A stretch of 64,000 nt of DNA, from assembly GCA_025200525.1 (NCBI GenBank), contig CM045762.1, positions 87,734,717-87,798,716 on the forward strand. Direction: 5' to 3'. The notes beneath the pieces were generated by a model, which saw only the letters and a list, made by a program, of their open reading frames with translations, did not search any database and was not told the DNA's origin. Of the stretch, positions 32,260 through 44,728 are shown piece by piece (the stretch's first letter is position 1; each line of letters begins with the position of its first letter). This stretch comes from Camellia lanceoleosa (Eukaryota > Streptophyta > Magnoliopsida > Ericales > Theaceae). A program made the translations under genes and the position numbers.

Positions 32260-33142
32260 TATATAATATCTCTGGACGGTTACGATTCATATATCCTAGC
32301 AATATATGTGTGAATATCTATATCTTTATATTTATGGTTATGTCTCCTCTATGAGCTTATATGAGTTTAGTTTCCTTGTTTGTTTTGCTTTCCCGGAAAT
32401 TTGAAACATGGGTTTCTGTTGAAGAGATGGGAAAGTTTTCTGGGTCTATAACATTTTGTTTGGTCGCCTAATTTTATACGTTTTTCCGAACTTGAAAACA
32501 TTCTCAGCATTTTCTTGGGGTTTCTCTTTCTCATAGATTGCGTGAATCTCGGTGGGATTTGCGGGGAATTTGGCAATCACATGTCATTTCCCGGGAAAAT
32601 ATAAGTTTGTGAGATTTTGCTTGGTGGGTTATTTTGATTTGCTTTGAATCGTCGCTACTTTTTGTGAAGAGGGAGGGTCTTTTGACTTTTGGGTTGTGCT
32701 TTGAGTTTTATTCAAGGGTAAGTAGAAAAGAAAATTGAGAATTTTCTGGTTTATAGTTTGTCATGAGAAAATCTAGCCGGAACCCGAAATTTCAGGTGAT
32801 CGGAAAAGGGTTTGAATTCATGACATTGCCAACAATGAATTCTCCCATCAATTTAGAATAGTTTAGAGAGAGAAATTGAAATTTTTGTCCTATAAATTTG
32901 CTGTCTAAATGTCAAAAAATAGAATTATTGGAGACCGATTTGCATCTCTCTCTCTTCAAGAGGGATAGACACATCCCGACAATCTCTCCCCCCCTCTACC
33001 ATCTGTCTCTTTCCCTCCCCTCCCTCTGTTTTTCTTTGTTCTGTGGGCTTCCTCTGTTTTCAGGGTTTTGAGAGAGAACCAGCGAAATCTCTCTCTCCCT
33101 CTTACTTTCTCTCTGATTTTCTTTCTCTTTCTCACTCAAATT
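32260..33142 (+). other. 5' leader of the DUF789 gene, with a probable intron
   Basis: The sequence shows no other gene. The part from about 32945 to 33142 is rich in C and T ('ctctctctccctcttac'), common in plant leaders. A GT-AG intron from 32718 to 33063 would join 'tattcaagg' to 'ggttttgagagagaa'. Transcript start not visible. Confidence 0.45.
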
Positions 33143-34566
33143 ATGATTCTCGACAAAGGGTCAGTGCAATCGAACCTTGATTGCTTCCTCGATTGCACAA
33201 CACCAGTGGTCCCATCCCAGTTCCTACCCAAGGTTTGTTTTCTCATTTCAACATTTTCCTTAAATCTTTTTGATGCAAATGTAATAATGATTGTTTCATG
33301 TGTCTAATGATTGATTGATGATGTTTGTGTAGAGCGAGATTAGAAACCTTAACAGGCTTTGGCACCCTTGGGAGAGGGAAAAAGTTGAGTATTTTACATT
33401 GGCTGATCTTTGGAATTCTTTTGATGAATGGAGTGCTTATGGTGCTGGAGTTCCGATCAGTGTGGACAATGGAGAAACCCTAATTCAGTACTATGTGCCT
33501 TACCTCTCTGCAATCCAAATCTTTACGAGCAATTCGTCGGCGAACAGTTTAAGGTATCAATTTCATTCTCTATGTATATAAACATTTTTAATTAGTTGGA
33601 GCTTGTGCACTGGGTCGCTCTGTTTTTTATTTGTAATTTGATGCAATTTGGAGCAAAGATTATTTGTTGCGATTACAAAGTTGTTTAAACTAATTAATTG
33701 TGAACTTTTATTCTACTTTGCCATCATATCTTATTCTATTATAGTTGGTTTTAAGGTTGATACAATTTTGTTATTTAATTGCTTGGAACCGTCATATGGC
33801 TCAGTCAAAAACTTTTCCCAGTCTGGTGATTTTTTTTAATTTTTGGTATTAATTATAATTATATTGAGATGCACCAATCCCATTGTTGATTGTTTGGTGT
33901 TTATTGACATTGGTAATTAAAAAGGCATTTATAATATAGTATTGTTTGGTTTATTCACTTCTAAGTCTTGATATTGAGTGGCTATACTGAACAAAATCAC
34001 GGGGAACCTTTTTCAGGGAAGAGACTGAGTCGGTTTGTGAGACGAGGGACTCATTCAGTGACTCATTCAGTGATGAGAGCGAGAGCGAGAAGCTATCGAG
34101 ATGGGATGGATGTTCCTCTGAGGATGGAGTGTTTGAGCAAGAGAGCTTTTGGCATCTGAATGACAGACTGGGTTACCTATATTTTCAATATTTTGAGAGA
34201 TCAGCTCCTTATGGAAGAGTTCCTCTCATGGATAAGGTACTCTTTTATATGTTTATTTTGCTATACATAGCAATTAACTTATTTAGGTTCTTTGCATTCA
34301 TAACATTTGCTCTGTTTTTACCTTTCTTTTGGGTATATAATTTTTTTATTAACATTTGCTCTGTTTTTACCTTTCTTTTGAGTTATTTAATTTCCATCAA
34401 TAATTGAACATAGGAGTAAGGAAAATTGTTCTGGATATGTTAGAATCATTTGACATTCTAATAATGACAAGCATCTGATAAAGATTTATTGAAAATTTTG
34501 ACTTTGAATCAACAAACTTGTTTTGCTCCTACCGGTTGGTTGCAATTATGTTTCATTTTGATTCTA

Positions 34567-34632
<66 letters not shown>

Positions 34633-37600
34633 GGTGTGAATAAAAATAAGTGAACAAAAAGGACCAAAAAAAAAAATAGATAGAAAAATAAAAATGAGAG
34701 AAAATAAAAAAATAAAAAGAAAAGAGGAAGGAAGGTGAAATCAGGGAATTATGGAAAGATGGGTGAGAAAAGGAAAAAGTAAGAGAAAAGCGAGAAAGTA
34801 GAAAATGTTCATGTAAGGCATTTTTTGAAAAATATATCTCAGACATTGTTTTATAATTTGAAGAGATCTAAGCCATTCAAATGATCTAGTAGAATAAAAA
34901 TATGTTAAAGATTTAAAAACTGTCATGTTTTATTTTATAGATATGTATATTTATATGCACACACTAGTAGAAAACGCCCGTGCAAGGCGCTTGCTACTAT
35001 TGTGGTAGATTTGGATTTAAAAAATACAATTGTTTTTAGTCTTTGACTAAGAGTATTCTCTCATAAAATTGAATGAAATCTAAAAAGTACGAACACTTCT
35101 AAAAAGGTGGCATGCCCTTGTGGTGTTCGTGTCGAACACTTCCCAACATGTGTCCGACACTCATCCAAACTTTTTTTTTTTTTTTTTTTTTTAATTTTAA
35201 TTTTAGAGTCGGACACTTTAGGACACACATGTTGGTTACTTAAATATACGTATCTATTGATTAGACACACAATTAATTATAAGTTTGAACAAAATAACTT
35301 AGAATGTGATGATAAAAGCAAAACAATGTCAATTTATAAAAATTAGTATTATATTGCATTTATTTATTGTATTGGAATGATATATTTATATATATTATGT
35401 GCGTATTCTCCAATTGTCATGTCCTGCATTTTTTTTGAAAAATTGTCATGTTGACTTGTCCATGTTATGTCATGTCTCCATTCTTCTTAGAATGAAATAG
35501 AGGATTAAATATACGATATAATTATGGATAGTAATATATAAGATAAGTTGTACCGTGGGAAAAATACACGAGATAAAGAATTATAAAAAAAAGAATAAAT
35601 CTTATTATATTATGTGGGTGTATGAAAAGTTATTATTTTAGTAGGTTATTTTAATTTTTGGTTATTTTAGTAGGTTAAAATTTTTATATTTGGGAAGATG
35701 ATTAGATTTTTTTTTGTAGTTGGATATGATGTTTGTGAGAGAAAAAACCAAATGATTATGAGCATCTCCAGCCAATATGTTATTGCTTGGTGGCAACCCA
35801 AAGTAACAATTTTTGACATCTATACGCACTGTAAATCAAGTTCTCATTTGAGTAGGCAACATTTGGTGTTACTCTACCCATGTTGAATTTGACATACGGA
35901 GGAAGTAATAAGTATTTATTTTTTATTCTCTTATTATGTGAAACCCATATCAACTGATTTTTGTCAAAATTTTGAAACATGAACTGAAATAAAAAAGGAT
36001 TAGAATTAAAAATATAATAAAATAATTAGTTTGAAATAGTGATTGGAGTGTTTATTTTTAAGACGGCAAATTAAAAGATATAAAATTACCAAAAGAAGCC
36101 AAAAAAATAGAAGAAAGAAATCAAAAGTCAAACCAATGGGCGATTGTTGTAGATTATAGTTGATAGATAATAAAACAAACTCTGAGTATTTGGGGTAAAA
36201 ATGGTCCCAAAAAGCTGTCATGAACGGACCGTCTATCTGCACACCCACATCAATATCTACCAAACAAAAAATGATTGTTCCATAGTTGATCTGAATAAAT
36301 GATTTTTGTTCATAGGCCTCCGAGAATATAAGGGAGGCGTACGAAGTTTCTCTCTTAATTAACAGTGGGTTTTTTCTTTTGATTTTTCCCCCTAGATAGA
36401 AGACAATAAAATTCGTCCCGTAGTGTTATGCTTTTAGAGGGTAATTTTGACAAAAGAAGGTAAAAAGCGCGAAGCTATTGTAGTAAAGAGGACTTGTTTC
36501 CTTAATTAAAAAGGAAAAAATGGACTAAGAAACTATTTTTGCGAGTCTCACAAAGCTGACATTTAAAACAACTTCAACTTGATTTTTCACCTCCCAAAAA
36601 CAATTCACCACGGGCACCGTCACTAGTATCTATAAATGAATTAATATTCAATTCATCTCTTCCTTTTAATTGTGGATTATATGATCATGGCCTATGAGCA
36701 TATGTTCTTGCCTTTGATGTGGTGTTGTGTTGTTTCTTACATGTTTTGGTTTTAGAAAAACAAATATCTCATTTCATGTGAAACACAAGGATTTGAATTC
36801 AAATGATAGTGACCATTTCTAACTTAAACTTCTTGAGTCTCTTTGGCATATAATTACACGGGTCCTTTGTCCCTAAATCCTTCTATCCCAATGCACTCTC
36901 AACTATAGAATCATATTTCAAGATTCCTATATCTCGAGTTCGTTATGTGATTCTACGGCTGTGATTTCATGGAGATAGAGAGATGTTTGGGGACTGAGGA
37001 TCTTGGCTGCATATAATTTATGTGATTTGGATTGACACCATTTTTTGTAACGGTGGTTTCAGATCAGTGGATTAGCTCAAAGATACCCTGGATTAATGTC
37101 GTTAAGAAGTGTGGATCTTTCTCCAGCTAGTTGGATGGCAGTTGCTTGGTCTCTCTCTCTCTCTCTCTCTCTCTCTACGTGCACATGAACTTGACAAACA
37201 TGGTTTCCACTTAAAAGGATGCAAACTCATGTTTTTTTTGTCAAAGAATCTAGAAAGAGATCACACATATTGGTGTATCACCTTAAACCAACAACATATT
37301 GGCAAATACACTTGTGCTGTGTTTTAAATTTGGCTAATATTTATGTCATTTTTTTTTGAAGAATCTAAAAAAGGAATAAATAATCAATTAATTTAATGGT
37401 GTTGATAATTTCAGGTACCCAATTTACCACATCCCGATGGGAAGGACCATCAAGGACTTGTCCACATGTTTCCTCACCTACCACACCCTCTCCTCTTCGT
37501 TTCAAGGTATTATTATTCTCCTTGGCCCTTTTGACTCAACTTTGATACATTCTCTTTCATTTTCACCTTTCCTATTTAATTTCCTTTTCCCAAAATTCAA

Positions 37601-37910
37601 TTTTGTATGTAAAAAAATAAAAAGTAAATATGCATCGTAAACGTCTCTCTCAAAATTGACAGATATGGAACTTGAAGATGACATGGTGGGGAGTGGCGGA
37701 AGGAAGCGGAAGGAAGGTGAGTGCATGTCACTCCCTCCATTTGGTTTGGCCACTTATAAGATGCAAGGGGGCAGCTTGTGGGTGTCGGGCAGGTGTGGCC
37801 AGGACCAAGAGAGGTTAGTGTCACTTTTGAGCGTGGCTGATTCGTGGCTAAAGCAGTTGAGGGTCCAACACCATGACTTCAACTACTTCACGGGGATTCG
37901 GCGTGGCTAA
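33143..37910 (+). CDS. DUF789 family protein, six exons, 318 residues
   Basis: Exons: 33143-33232, 33333-33553, 34017-34236, 37063-37148, 37415-37506, 37663-37910; all five introns begin GT and end AG and the phases join without a break (957 bases with the stop). The protein starts [18 protein letters not shown]. Family signature blocks follow: [20 protein letters not shown] (residues about 39-58), [11 protein letters not shown] and [14 protein letters not shown], then a serine/acidic linker (about 105-135), [58 protein letters not shown], a charged loop, and [13 protein letters not shown] near the C-terminus. No signal peptide or membrane segment. DUF789 (PF05623) proteins are plant-wide, several per Arabidopsis genome, and of unknown function. 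Intron 3 is 2826 bases and holds a truncated MITE; the donor of intron 4 is followed at once by (TC)n. Confidence 0.93.
34570..34632. repeat. (CT)n(AT)n microsatellite in intron 3
   Basis: About 22 CT dinucleotides followed by about 10 AT dinucleotides. Likely polymorphic in length. Confidence 0.95.
35625..35765 (+). mobile_element. Truncated MITE copy in intron 3
   Basis: 'ttattttagtaggttatttt' through 'gggaagatgattagattttt' and 'gatatgatgtttgtgagag' match the left half of the MITE at 57131-57396. The outer terminus and the right half are missing, so it is an old relic. Confidence 0.6.
37150..37177. repeat. (TC)n microsatellite at the intron 4 donor
   Basis: Exon 4 ends ...GTTGCTTG; the intron starts GT and continues as about 14 CT/TC dinucleotides, so the splice donor is GTCTCT, unlike the usual GTAAGT. 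Confidence 0.85.
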
Positions 37911-38767
37911 AAAAAAAAAATCACATAAGCTTCATGATTCACTCTCAACCCCACCAAAGTGGTTTCAACTGTTTGAGGAATCCTTTGGTTTTTTGGGCCT
38001 TTGGTTTTGTGGTGTTGTTTAATTTGGAGGAATGGCCTCAAAAAAAATTTAAAAAAAGAGAAGAAAAGAAAAAAAAGAAAAGAAAAAAGAAAAAAAAAAA
38101 AGAAGAGAGAAAAAAGAAAGAAAGAAAAAGAGAGTGGGTTTATAGTTGGTGTTTTTTTCTCTTTGTTGAGCTTCAGGAATGGGCATGTTTACATAGCCCA
38201 AATCCATCTCTGAGATTTCTTTTCATCACAGCACATGATCAGACTAAAAGAGTTGGAGGCTTATATCTTTTTGTTGTCTCTGCTTTAAGAGTTTGTTGTT
38301 TTTGGTTTGTGGAGAGATTAGACAGTTTGATGAGATTAGAAATGGATGAGGAGAGAGGAAATAGTCCCCCCGGGGGGCTCTTAAAGACTCTGAACTCTTG
38401 TCAATGGTGTAGTATTACATTCTAATGACCAATGATGGAGTCCTTGTATATGATTGCCTTTTTTAGGTTTTGCACAATTTTGTCCTCCTCGTATGTGGTC
38501 TGTCATTAGCATGATCCATTTTCTCTTATATCTTTTAGAGTAAAATTTTTTTTATGAAAAGTAGTTTTCGTAAAAAAAATTATAGTATATTTGATTCTGA
38601 GTTTAAAATTAATGTGTAGTTATGGGGTTAGGGTGGGTGGGTTGATTGAGGTGGTGGCGGTAAGGTGATGGAGATAGGCATTGGCAAAAATTTCTAAACG
38701 GGGAAGAGTTGATTTAGGTGGTGGCGGTGTGGTGATAGATATGGGTATTGACAAAAATTTAGGGGGA
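37911..38767 (+). other. 3' flank of the DUF789 gene
   Basis: Directly after the stop comes A10, then an A/G-rich run (38040-38135). No other gene is seen. A clear AATAAA close to the stop is absent; the poly(A) site cannot be placed. Confidence 0.4.
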
Positions 38768-39089
38768 AGTTATATTTTGCATCCTTGTATTTTATACCAA
38801 ATTTTATTTTGATCCCTATACATGAAATTATGACAATTAACTTCCTGCATTTTTGATAATTTCATTCTGGTCTCTACACATGAAATCATGGCAGTCAATT
38901 TCCTGCATTTTTACTTAAATCTCTGATCCTTACCCAAACGTTTATGTCTTTATTTTGTTACTTCATTTTTAAATCTTTAACAAAATTCATTCATGTGATA
39001 AAAATATGATTACGAAATGAGAATAAGAGGAAAATAATCTATATTTCTTACCAATACACTTTGTTATACGTCATAAATACATTAGAGTT

Positions 39090-39092
39090 ATA

Positions 39093-39140
<48 letters not shown>
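39090..39140. repeat. (TA)n(TG)n microsatellite
   Basis: About 9 TA dinucleotides followed by about 15 GT dinucleotides, inside the fold-back element. Confidence 0.95.
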
Positions 39141-39141
<1 letters not shown>

Positions 39142-39366
39142 CATATAGTCAAAATTGGGACGAAAAGGTAAAAAAGTAGACCTTTTGAAATTTAAAAAAA
39201 AAAAAAAAATATGAGATAGAAATCAAAGAGAGAGAAAGATGAATTGACAAAAGACTATGTTATTATGAAAAACAGAGTTTCGTGATTCTAATTTATACAA
39301 AATCCTAATTTATTTTCTTAATTGTTCACAATTTGCGTTTTTTTTTAGTCTAATATAGTTATATTT

Positions 39367-39835
39367 AGGGGTGTAATTTTGGTCCGGCTGGGCCCGATCG
39401 GGCCCATTCAAGCTTGGGCTGGGGGCGGGCCCATGTCGGGCTTTATGGGCTCCTGTCAAAAAATCGGGCTGGGCCGGGCTGGCCCACGGGCCAGAAAACT
39501 AAGCATAGGCCCTAGCCCAGGCCTAGGGTATTCGAGCTTTGGGTAGGGCGGGCCCATGGGCTCGGGCTTTGGGCAGGCCTAAACAAATTTTTTTAAATTT
39601 TTTTACCAAAATTTTATTATTTTCCATTAAAAATAACACTGGGCATCGGGCGGGCCTTGGCTGAGCCAATGGGCGGTTGAGCGGGTTGGGCCGGCCATGG
39701 TAAGCGATGGCCCAGGCCTTAGCCCAAGACCTCAGGCTTGGCTTGGGCTTGGGCCTAAATGGGCCTTAACGGGCCGGGCCCACATCGGGTCGCGGCGCGG
39801 GCTTTGGGCCGCCCGCGGGCCAAAATTACACCCCT
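39367..39835. mobile_element. GC-rich MITE with AGGGGTGTAATTTTGG ends
   Basis: Perfect 16-base terminal inverted repeats (AGGGGTGTAATTTTGG and CCAAAATTACACCCCT). The interior is full of 'gggccgggct', 'cgggcccat' and 'gggcttggg', in sharp contrast to the AT-rich surroundings, with an AT-rich island at about 39585-39640. Resembles hAT-like plant MITEs of this terminus type; the target duplication is not clear. Confidence 0.75.
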
Positions 39836-40172
39836 GGTCATATTTTGATGTAAAGTTTGGAATAAAGTGTGTATTGATGAAAAATATAGATGATTTTCTT
39901 TTCTTATCCTCATGTCATAGTCACATTATTATATATGATTAGATTCTATTAAAGATTTAAACAATTGAGTATTAGAAAAGGGATATTGACACTTGTGTAG
40001 GGATTAAAATGAGATTTTACCAAAAGTACAGAGGATTGATTATTATAATTTCATATGCCGGAATCGAAGTGAGATTTGACTAGAGTGTACAAATTAACTG
40101 TTATGATTTCATGTGTAGAGGCTGAAGTAAAATTTAATGCAAAATATAAGAAATACAAAGTGTAGTTTATCC

Positions 40173-40801
40173 AAAATTTAGTTTGGGAAGTGTTATTAAT
40201 CTTTTTAAAAATTGATTTCTTTTGTTCAAATAAATTTTTTTATTGACTATGTGAAATGTTTTTTTAACTTCTTCTTCTTCTTCTTATTATTTTTTGTGGT
40301 ATTCCAAATGACAAATAAACGGTGGGTCCTTAATGTTTGACAAAATGAGGGTGATTGAGGATATCTCATTATCTTGTATGCTCACAGCCCCTTGTTTTGT
40401 TCCATTACTAAAAAGTAAAGCTGAAGTTAAAATGCTGTTGGACTTATGTGGTAGCAAAAATGTTTGGGACCTCTAATTTAGAGGTACCACTAGTGATGTG
40501 GCAGTGGGTCTCCCACTACCATAGTCAATCATGTGTCTTGATTTTTTTTTTTTTTTCCTTTTCCACCTCATTAGAGATGAGTTTAGAGATGCCTTTTTAG
40601 AGGTGTCTAGCATTGTTGTATGTGGTAGCCTTTGTCCTGTTAGAGGGTAAAAATGTCAACGAAAAATGTTTGGGGTCTTAATTTTTGTGGCTCAAATGGC
40701 TCAAAATTGTCAAAACGATATCGTTTTGATAAATTCAAACCATTTGAGTCACAAAAATTAGGACTCTAAAATTGCTGAATGTCAACATATGTCCAAATCC
40801 A

Positions 40802-40832
<31 letters not shown>

Positions 40833-41424
40833 CATATATGACTCGCCGTTATCCACAAGTAAAAGCCACTAGTCCTGTGTTTATGCAAACGTTACAAGAA
40901 ATTATTCTTCTAAAGTAAGATAACAGTAACCCATTTCAGTATAGTAATTTCTGAATATCTGTATTTACTTGCAAGCTATGTATATTAAGGCGCCGTTTGG
41001 TTTGGGATTTGGATTTGTAGTAAAAAATAAAAGTTATTCCGAGGCTTCTTTTGGATTAAGCTTTTTTTTTTTTTTTTTTAGTAATTTTTTGGTTTTTTAA
41101 TTAAAATATGACATAAAAAAAATTAATATGTTTGGAATGCTTTTTTTAATTTTTTACAAAAAGATGTGTAAAAAGTAGAGAGAAAAGAGAATTTTTAACT
41201 TTTTGTATAGGTGGTTGACTTTTAATTTTTTTAGTGATTTTTTGGTTGTTAAGCTAAAAAGTGATGTTACTCTTTTTACTTTTTGTATATCTTTTTATAA
41301 AAAAGTCAAAAAATTAATTAGAATAGTCAATTTTCAAATGTGACGTACAAGTCTAGCCTTGAGATTTTCGGAGTCTAAAGCCGATAATCAACTAATAAAT
41401 ATCACTAGATCATTTTGGACCCTT

Positions 41425-41457
<33 letters not shown>

Positions 41458-42239
41458 TTTTTCATTCAATAAAAAAAAATTTGAAGATAAAAGAAAAAAA
41501 TTTGTGTCAAAATCACAAAAAATACTTAGTATTACATTACAACAATTAATAAGTATCACTTGATTCTCGCTCTTCTTGCATTTTTAAAAGTAAATAAATC
41601 AATTATACTTGCATAATCTAGTCTTTTGTCCTTTTTGCAACTCCAGACGGATAATTTTTTTTAGAGTCATGATGAGTTGAGATCAAAATACTTTTTTTTG
41701 ATCAAAACAAGTACAAGAGCACCACCACCACTTAACAAAATACAAAACTTTTAAATTATGTGATGTAAACTATTAAACTTCTGATGTTATAATAGCACAT
41801 GTAGCAAAAGATTAATTTTTCTTGATAATGCAGATTTGTATAAATACTAATATTATAATAGCAATTGAGCAAAAGACAAGACAAATATTTAATTCATTGA
41901 ATAGAAAAAAAAGACCTACATGTATTGTGCTGTTGCTCTGAATTCTTGAGAAATTCGTTAGTATTCTGTTGTGCCGCTTCTCTCAAATTTTTGAAAAAAT
42001 TAAATTAAGAGTTTGGATTAGGAATTAGATAGGGAGAGAGAATGAACCCTTTTAATTTTAAATGGGTCTTTTAATTTTATAATGGGTCAATTTATTTTAA
42101 ATTAGTTTAGATTTTTTTTTGAATCTATTTTGAGGAATTCCAAGTCATGGACTGATAAGCCTATGCCCAGGCCGGCCCTAGTGACATAATTAAGCATGGG
42201 CAAAAGTTTAAGTTTAAGTTTATGATTTGTTCACAAAAT
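40173..42239. other. AT-rich intergenic DNA, no gene seen
   Basis: Contains a near-palindrome at about 40680-40765 ('tggctcaaatggctcaaaat' against 'atttgagtcacaaaaatta' with 'aaacgatatcgtttt' at its centre), microsatellites (TC)n(TA)n at 40803-40832 and (CA)n(TA)n at 41427-41458, and a stretch from 40988 starting 'ggcgccgtttggtttggg', a typical MITE-like terminus with no clear partner. Confidence 0.55.
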
Positions 42240-42450
42240 ATAGGGTGATTGGTCGTTATCCACGCTTTAAGGTGACCGTTAATGGTTAGACTTCTGATTT
42301 CTACTTGTAATTTGTCCTATTGCTTGTGTTTAACGTGACCATTAATAGTTAGATTCTGACTTGCTGCTTATAATTTGTCTTATTGCTTATGTTTAACTTA
42401 ACCGTTAATAGTTAGATTATGAATTTCTACTTAAAATTTGTCATATTGCT
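42240..42450. repeat. Minisatellite, about 63-bp unit, first block
   Basis: Three imperfect copies of a unit with 'ccgttaatagttaga', 'tttctacttgtaatttgtc' and 'tattgcttgtgtttaac'. The same family continues with ten or so units at 44130-44690. Confidence 0.65.
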
Positions 42451-42959
42451 TGTGTAGTTTTTGAGTTAGATACAGATGAATGGTAAGATCGTAATTATGA
42501 AAATATATAGGGTCATATCCGATTTTAATTGTTATATCCGATTAGCCATGCGTAGAAGTTTAAGTTTATAATTTGCCTCAGAAATGCAGGTTGATCGGTT
42601 GTTATTCATTATTTAACAAATGACAGGGATAGTTAATAATTGGGAGGTTTATTTATAAGTCTTTTTTTTAGAATCTTATACTAGGTTAAGTCTTGTGTAA
42701 TTTTTTATAGAGTCTCAAGTCCTATTTTCATAAGAATGTATTCCACAAGATTCTAATCTTTTTACCCCTCATTTTCACACCTTCCCTCTCTCACTCTCTC
42801 TCTCACTCCCAGCCACCGAATTAAAACTATAAAATTAAAACTAATTTATTAAAGAAATAATAAATAAAAATGGTTATCATTTTTTTTTGGTAGCAATTTT
42901 TTTTTTTAATTTAAAAATAATATTTTTGGTGTTTGTTATTTGGGACATTTGTTGTCGTT

Positions 42960-43500
42960 TACTTTTCTCGCTGCGATTCCTCGTAATTTTTTTTAGCTGA
43001 ATCCCATTTTTTTCTTCATTTTCCCTACTCTCCTCCTTCAAGACCTCTTCTTTCTTTTCTTTCTCAATCCATAGCCCTCACTGGGTGTCTCAACCCCATG
43101 AAATATTGAAAATCGAAAGCAAAAAAAGCTCAGACGAGGAAGAAGAAGAAGAGAAGAGTAGTACCGCGGTGTTCAAGGTGTGTTAAATTTGGTTTTGGTT
43201 CTGTTTTTGTTAAATTGGTATTGTTTTGTTCATGGAGAATGTTTATTTTTCAAGGCATTTTGTTAATAGCTTAAAATCTGATATTGTTCTAAGATGTTTG
43301 GGTATTTAGTTTTCTTTTCCTGTCTAATAGCTCAGCAATTATTACTCTGTTGTTTGTGTTCAATAGTGTTGTTCAGTTCCCAGAAAGTATTTGTGTAATA
43401 GTGAATGGTCTTGGAATTAAAGAATTCTTGAGTTGAATTCAACTCATTTTGGGTTTTGAGTTATTGATGTTTTTAACCTTGAGGGTTGTCATGAGTGGTT
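42960..43500 (+). other. Possible captured 5' gene fragment
   Basis: A CT-rich tract ('ccctactctcctccttcaag') is followed by a GA-rich stretch and 'gtaccgcggtgttcaag' abutting 'gtgtgtt', like a leader exon with a splice donor, then T-rich intron-like DNA. No protein can be read. Weak. Confidence 0.2.
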
Positions 43501-43734
43501 GGTGGGTGTGCTCCCCACACAATTGCTGAGGTTTCGATTCTTGGGGTCAACTGGTTTGGTGAGTTGGTTCAGCTATATGTATGTATGTATGTATGTATGT
43601 TGGTTGATCCGACGATATTCTTCACATATATTATTGATAATTTTTAAAATTTTACAATTAATAATACAAAATAAAAATATATTAAGATTATATATCTATT
43701 TCAAAACAAACGGATTAAAAAAATAAAAACTTAT

Positions 43735-43985
43735 TAAGTTTGCGAAACGTAACGTGATACATTACGTTACGTTTATGTAAATGTCACATTACGTTTATAT
43801 AGGTGTCACGTTACGTTACGTTTATATAGGTGTCACATTACGTTCATATTGGTGTCACGTTACGTTTATATAGGTGTCACGTTACGTTACGTTTATGTAG
43901 ATATGTCACGTTACATTTATATAGGTGTCACGTTACGTTTATGTAGGTGTCACGTTACGTTACGTTTATATCAATTTCCTATATA
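43735..43985. repeat. Minisatellite of GTCACGTTACG(TTACG)TTTATATAG units
   Basis: About nine units of 'gtcacgttacgtttatatag' type, alternating between a 22-23 bp form and a 28 bp form with the 'gttac' word doubled. Each holds one or two ACGT cores. Begins with an inverted piece 'cgtaacgtgatacattacg'. Confidence 0.85.
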
Positions 43986-44129
43986 TAGTTTTATTACTTA
44001 TTTATGATATTAACAACTAATATTGAGGGTAAATGTGTCAATAAACTTCCCACAGGACTTATGGGAACATAAATTTTTTAGTAAGACCATATGTAGCATA
44101 AGTCACCCTAATAGGACTTCTAAATAATT

Positions 44130-44700
44130 TTTCCTTAATAATTAGACTCCAAATTTTTACTTATTTGTTATTATCCGTCCTTTGACAGTTAATAAAATTC
44201 TAATTTTTTACTTATTGATTGTTCTTCGTTCTTCACCACGTAACAATTAATAATTAGATTATGAATTTTTACTTATTGAAAGAATGTGGTGGTTAATAAT
44301 TCTTATTGGCTATTATTTGTGTTTTAGCATGTGACAATTAATAATTTGACATCAAAATTTTACTTATTAGTAGTTATTTGTGCTTTGACACGTAATATTT
44401 AATAATTAGATTCTAAATTTTTATTTACTGGTCGTTATTCATGCTTTTACACGTGATAGTTAATAATTCCAATTTTTTTACGTATTGATTATTATCCATG
44501 CTATCACACATGATCGTTAATAATTAGACTCTAAATTTTTACCTATTGATCGTTATCTGTACTTTAACACGTGACATGTTAATAATTATTTATTGATTAT
44601 TATCTGTATTTTAACATATGACAATTAATAATTACTTATTGATCACTATTCATACTTTACCTTGTGATAATTAATAAATAGACTCTTGGATTTTACATAC
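44130..44700. repeat. Minisatellite, about 48-62 bp unit, second block
   Basis: About eleven degenerate units with 'gttaataattagactct', 'aaatttttacttattg' and 'ttatctgtactttaacacg'. It runs up to the target site of element D. Confidence 0.8.
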
Positions 44701-44728
44701 ACTCTTGTGTTGTTTTTGAGTAAGATGT

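Larger units (their letters stand above)
38768..40172. mobile_element. Fold-back element with arms of about 180 bp
   Basis: The left arm 'gttatattttgcatccttgt' through 'ctctacacatgaaatcatgg' to about 38935 is matched on the - strand by the right arm from 40172 ('ggataaactacactttgtat' ... 'ctctacacatgaaatcata'). Each arm carries two copies of an 80-base module containing 'acatgaaat.at'. The interior has a (TA)n(TG)n tract at 39090-39140 and a second, nested MITE (39367-39835). No protein. Borders are approximate. Confidence 0.7.

Noticed and set aside
34970..35010. CACTA-type terminus 'cactagtagaaaacgcccg'
   Set aside because: No second terminus or subterminal repeats found nearby; kept only as a remark on intron 3.
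38001..38425. Frames of 70 and 163 codons after the DUF789 gene
   Set aside because: The lysine-rich part comes from an A/G tract and the rest has no motif; it is the 3' flank of the gene.
40988..41345. MITE starting 'ggcgccgtttggtttggg'
   Set aside because: The left terminus looks right but no matching right terminus was found.
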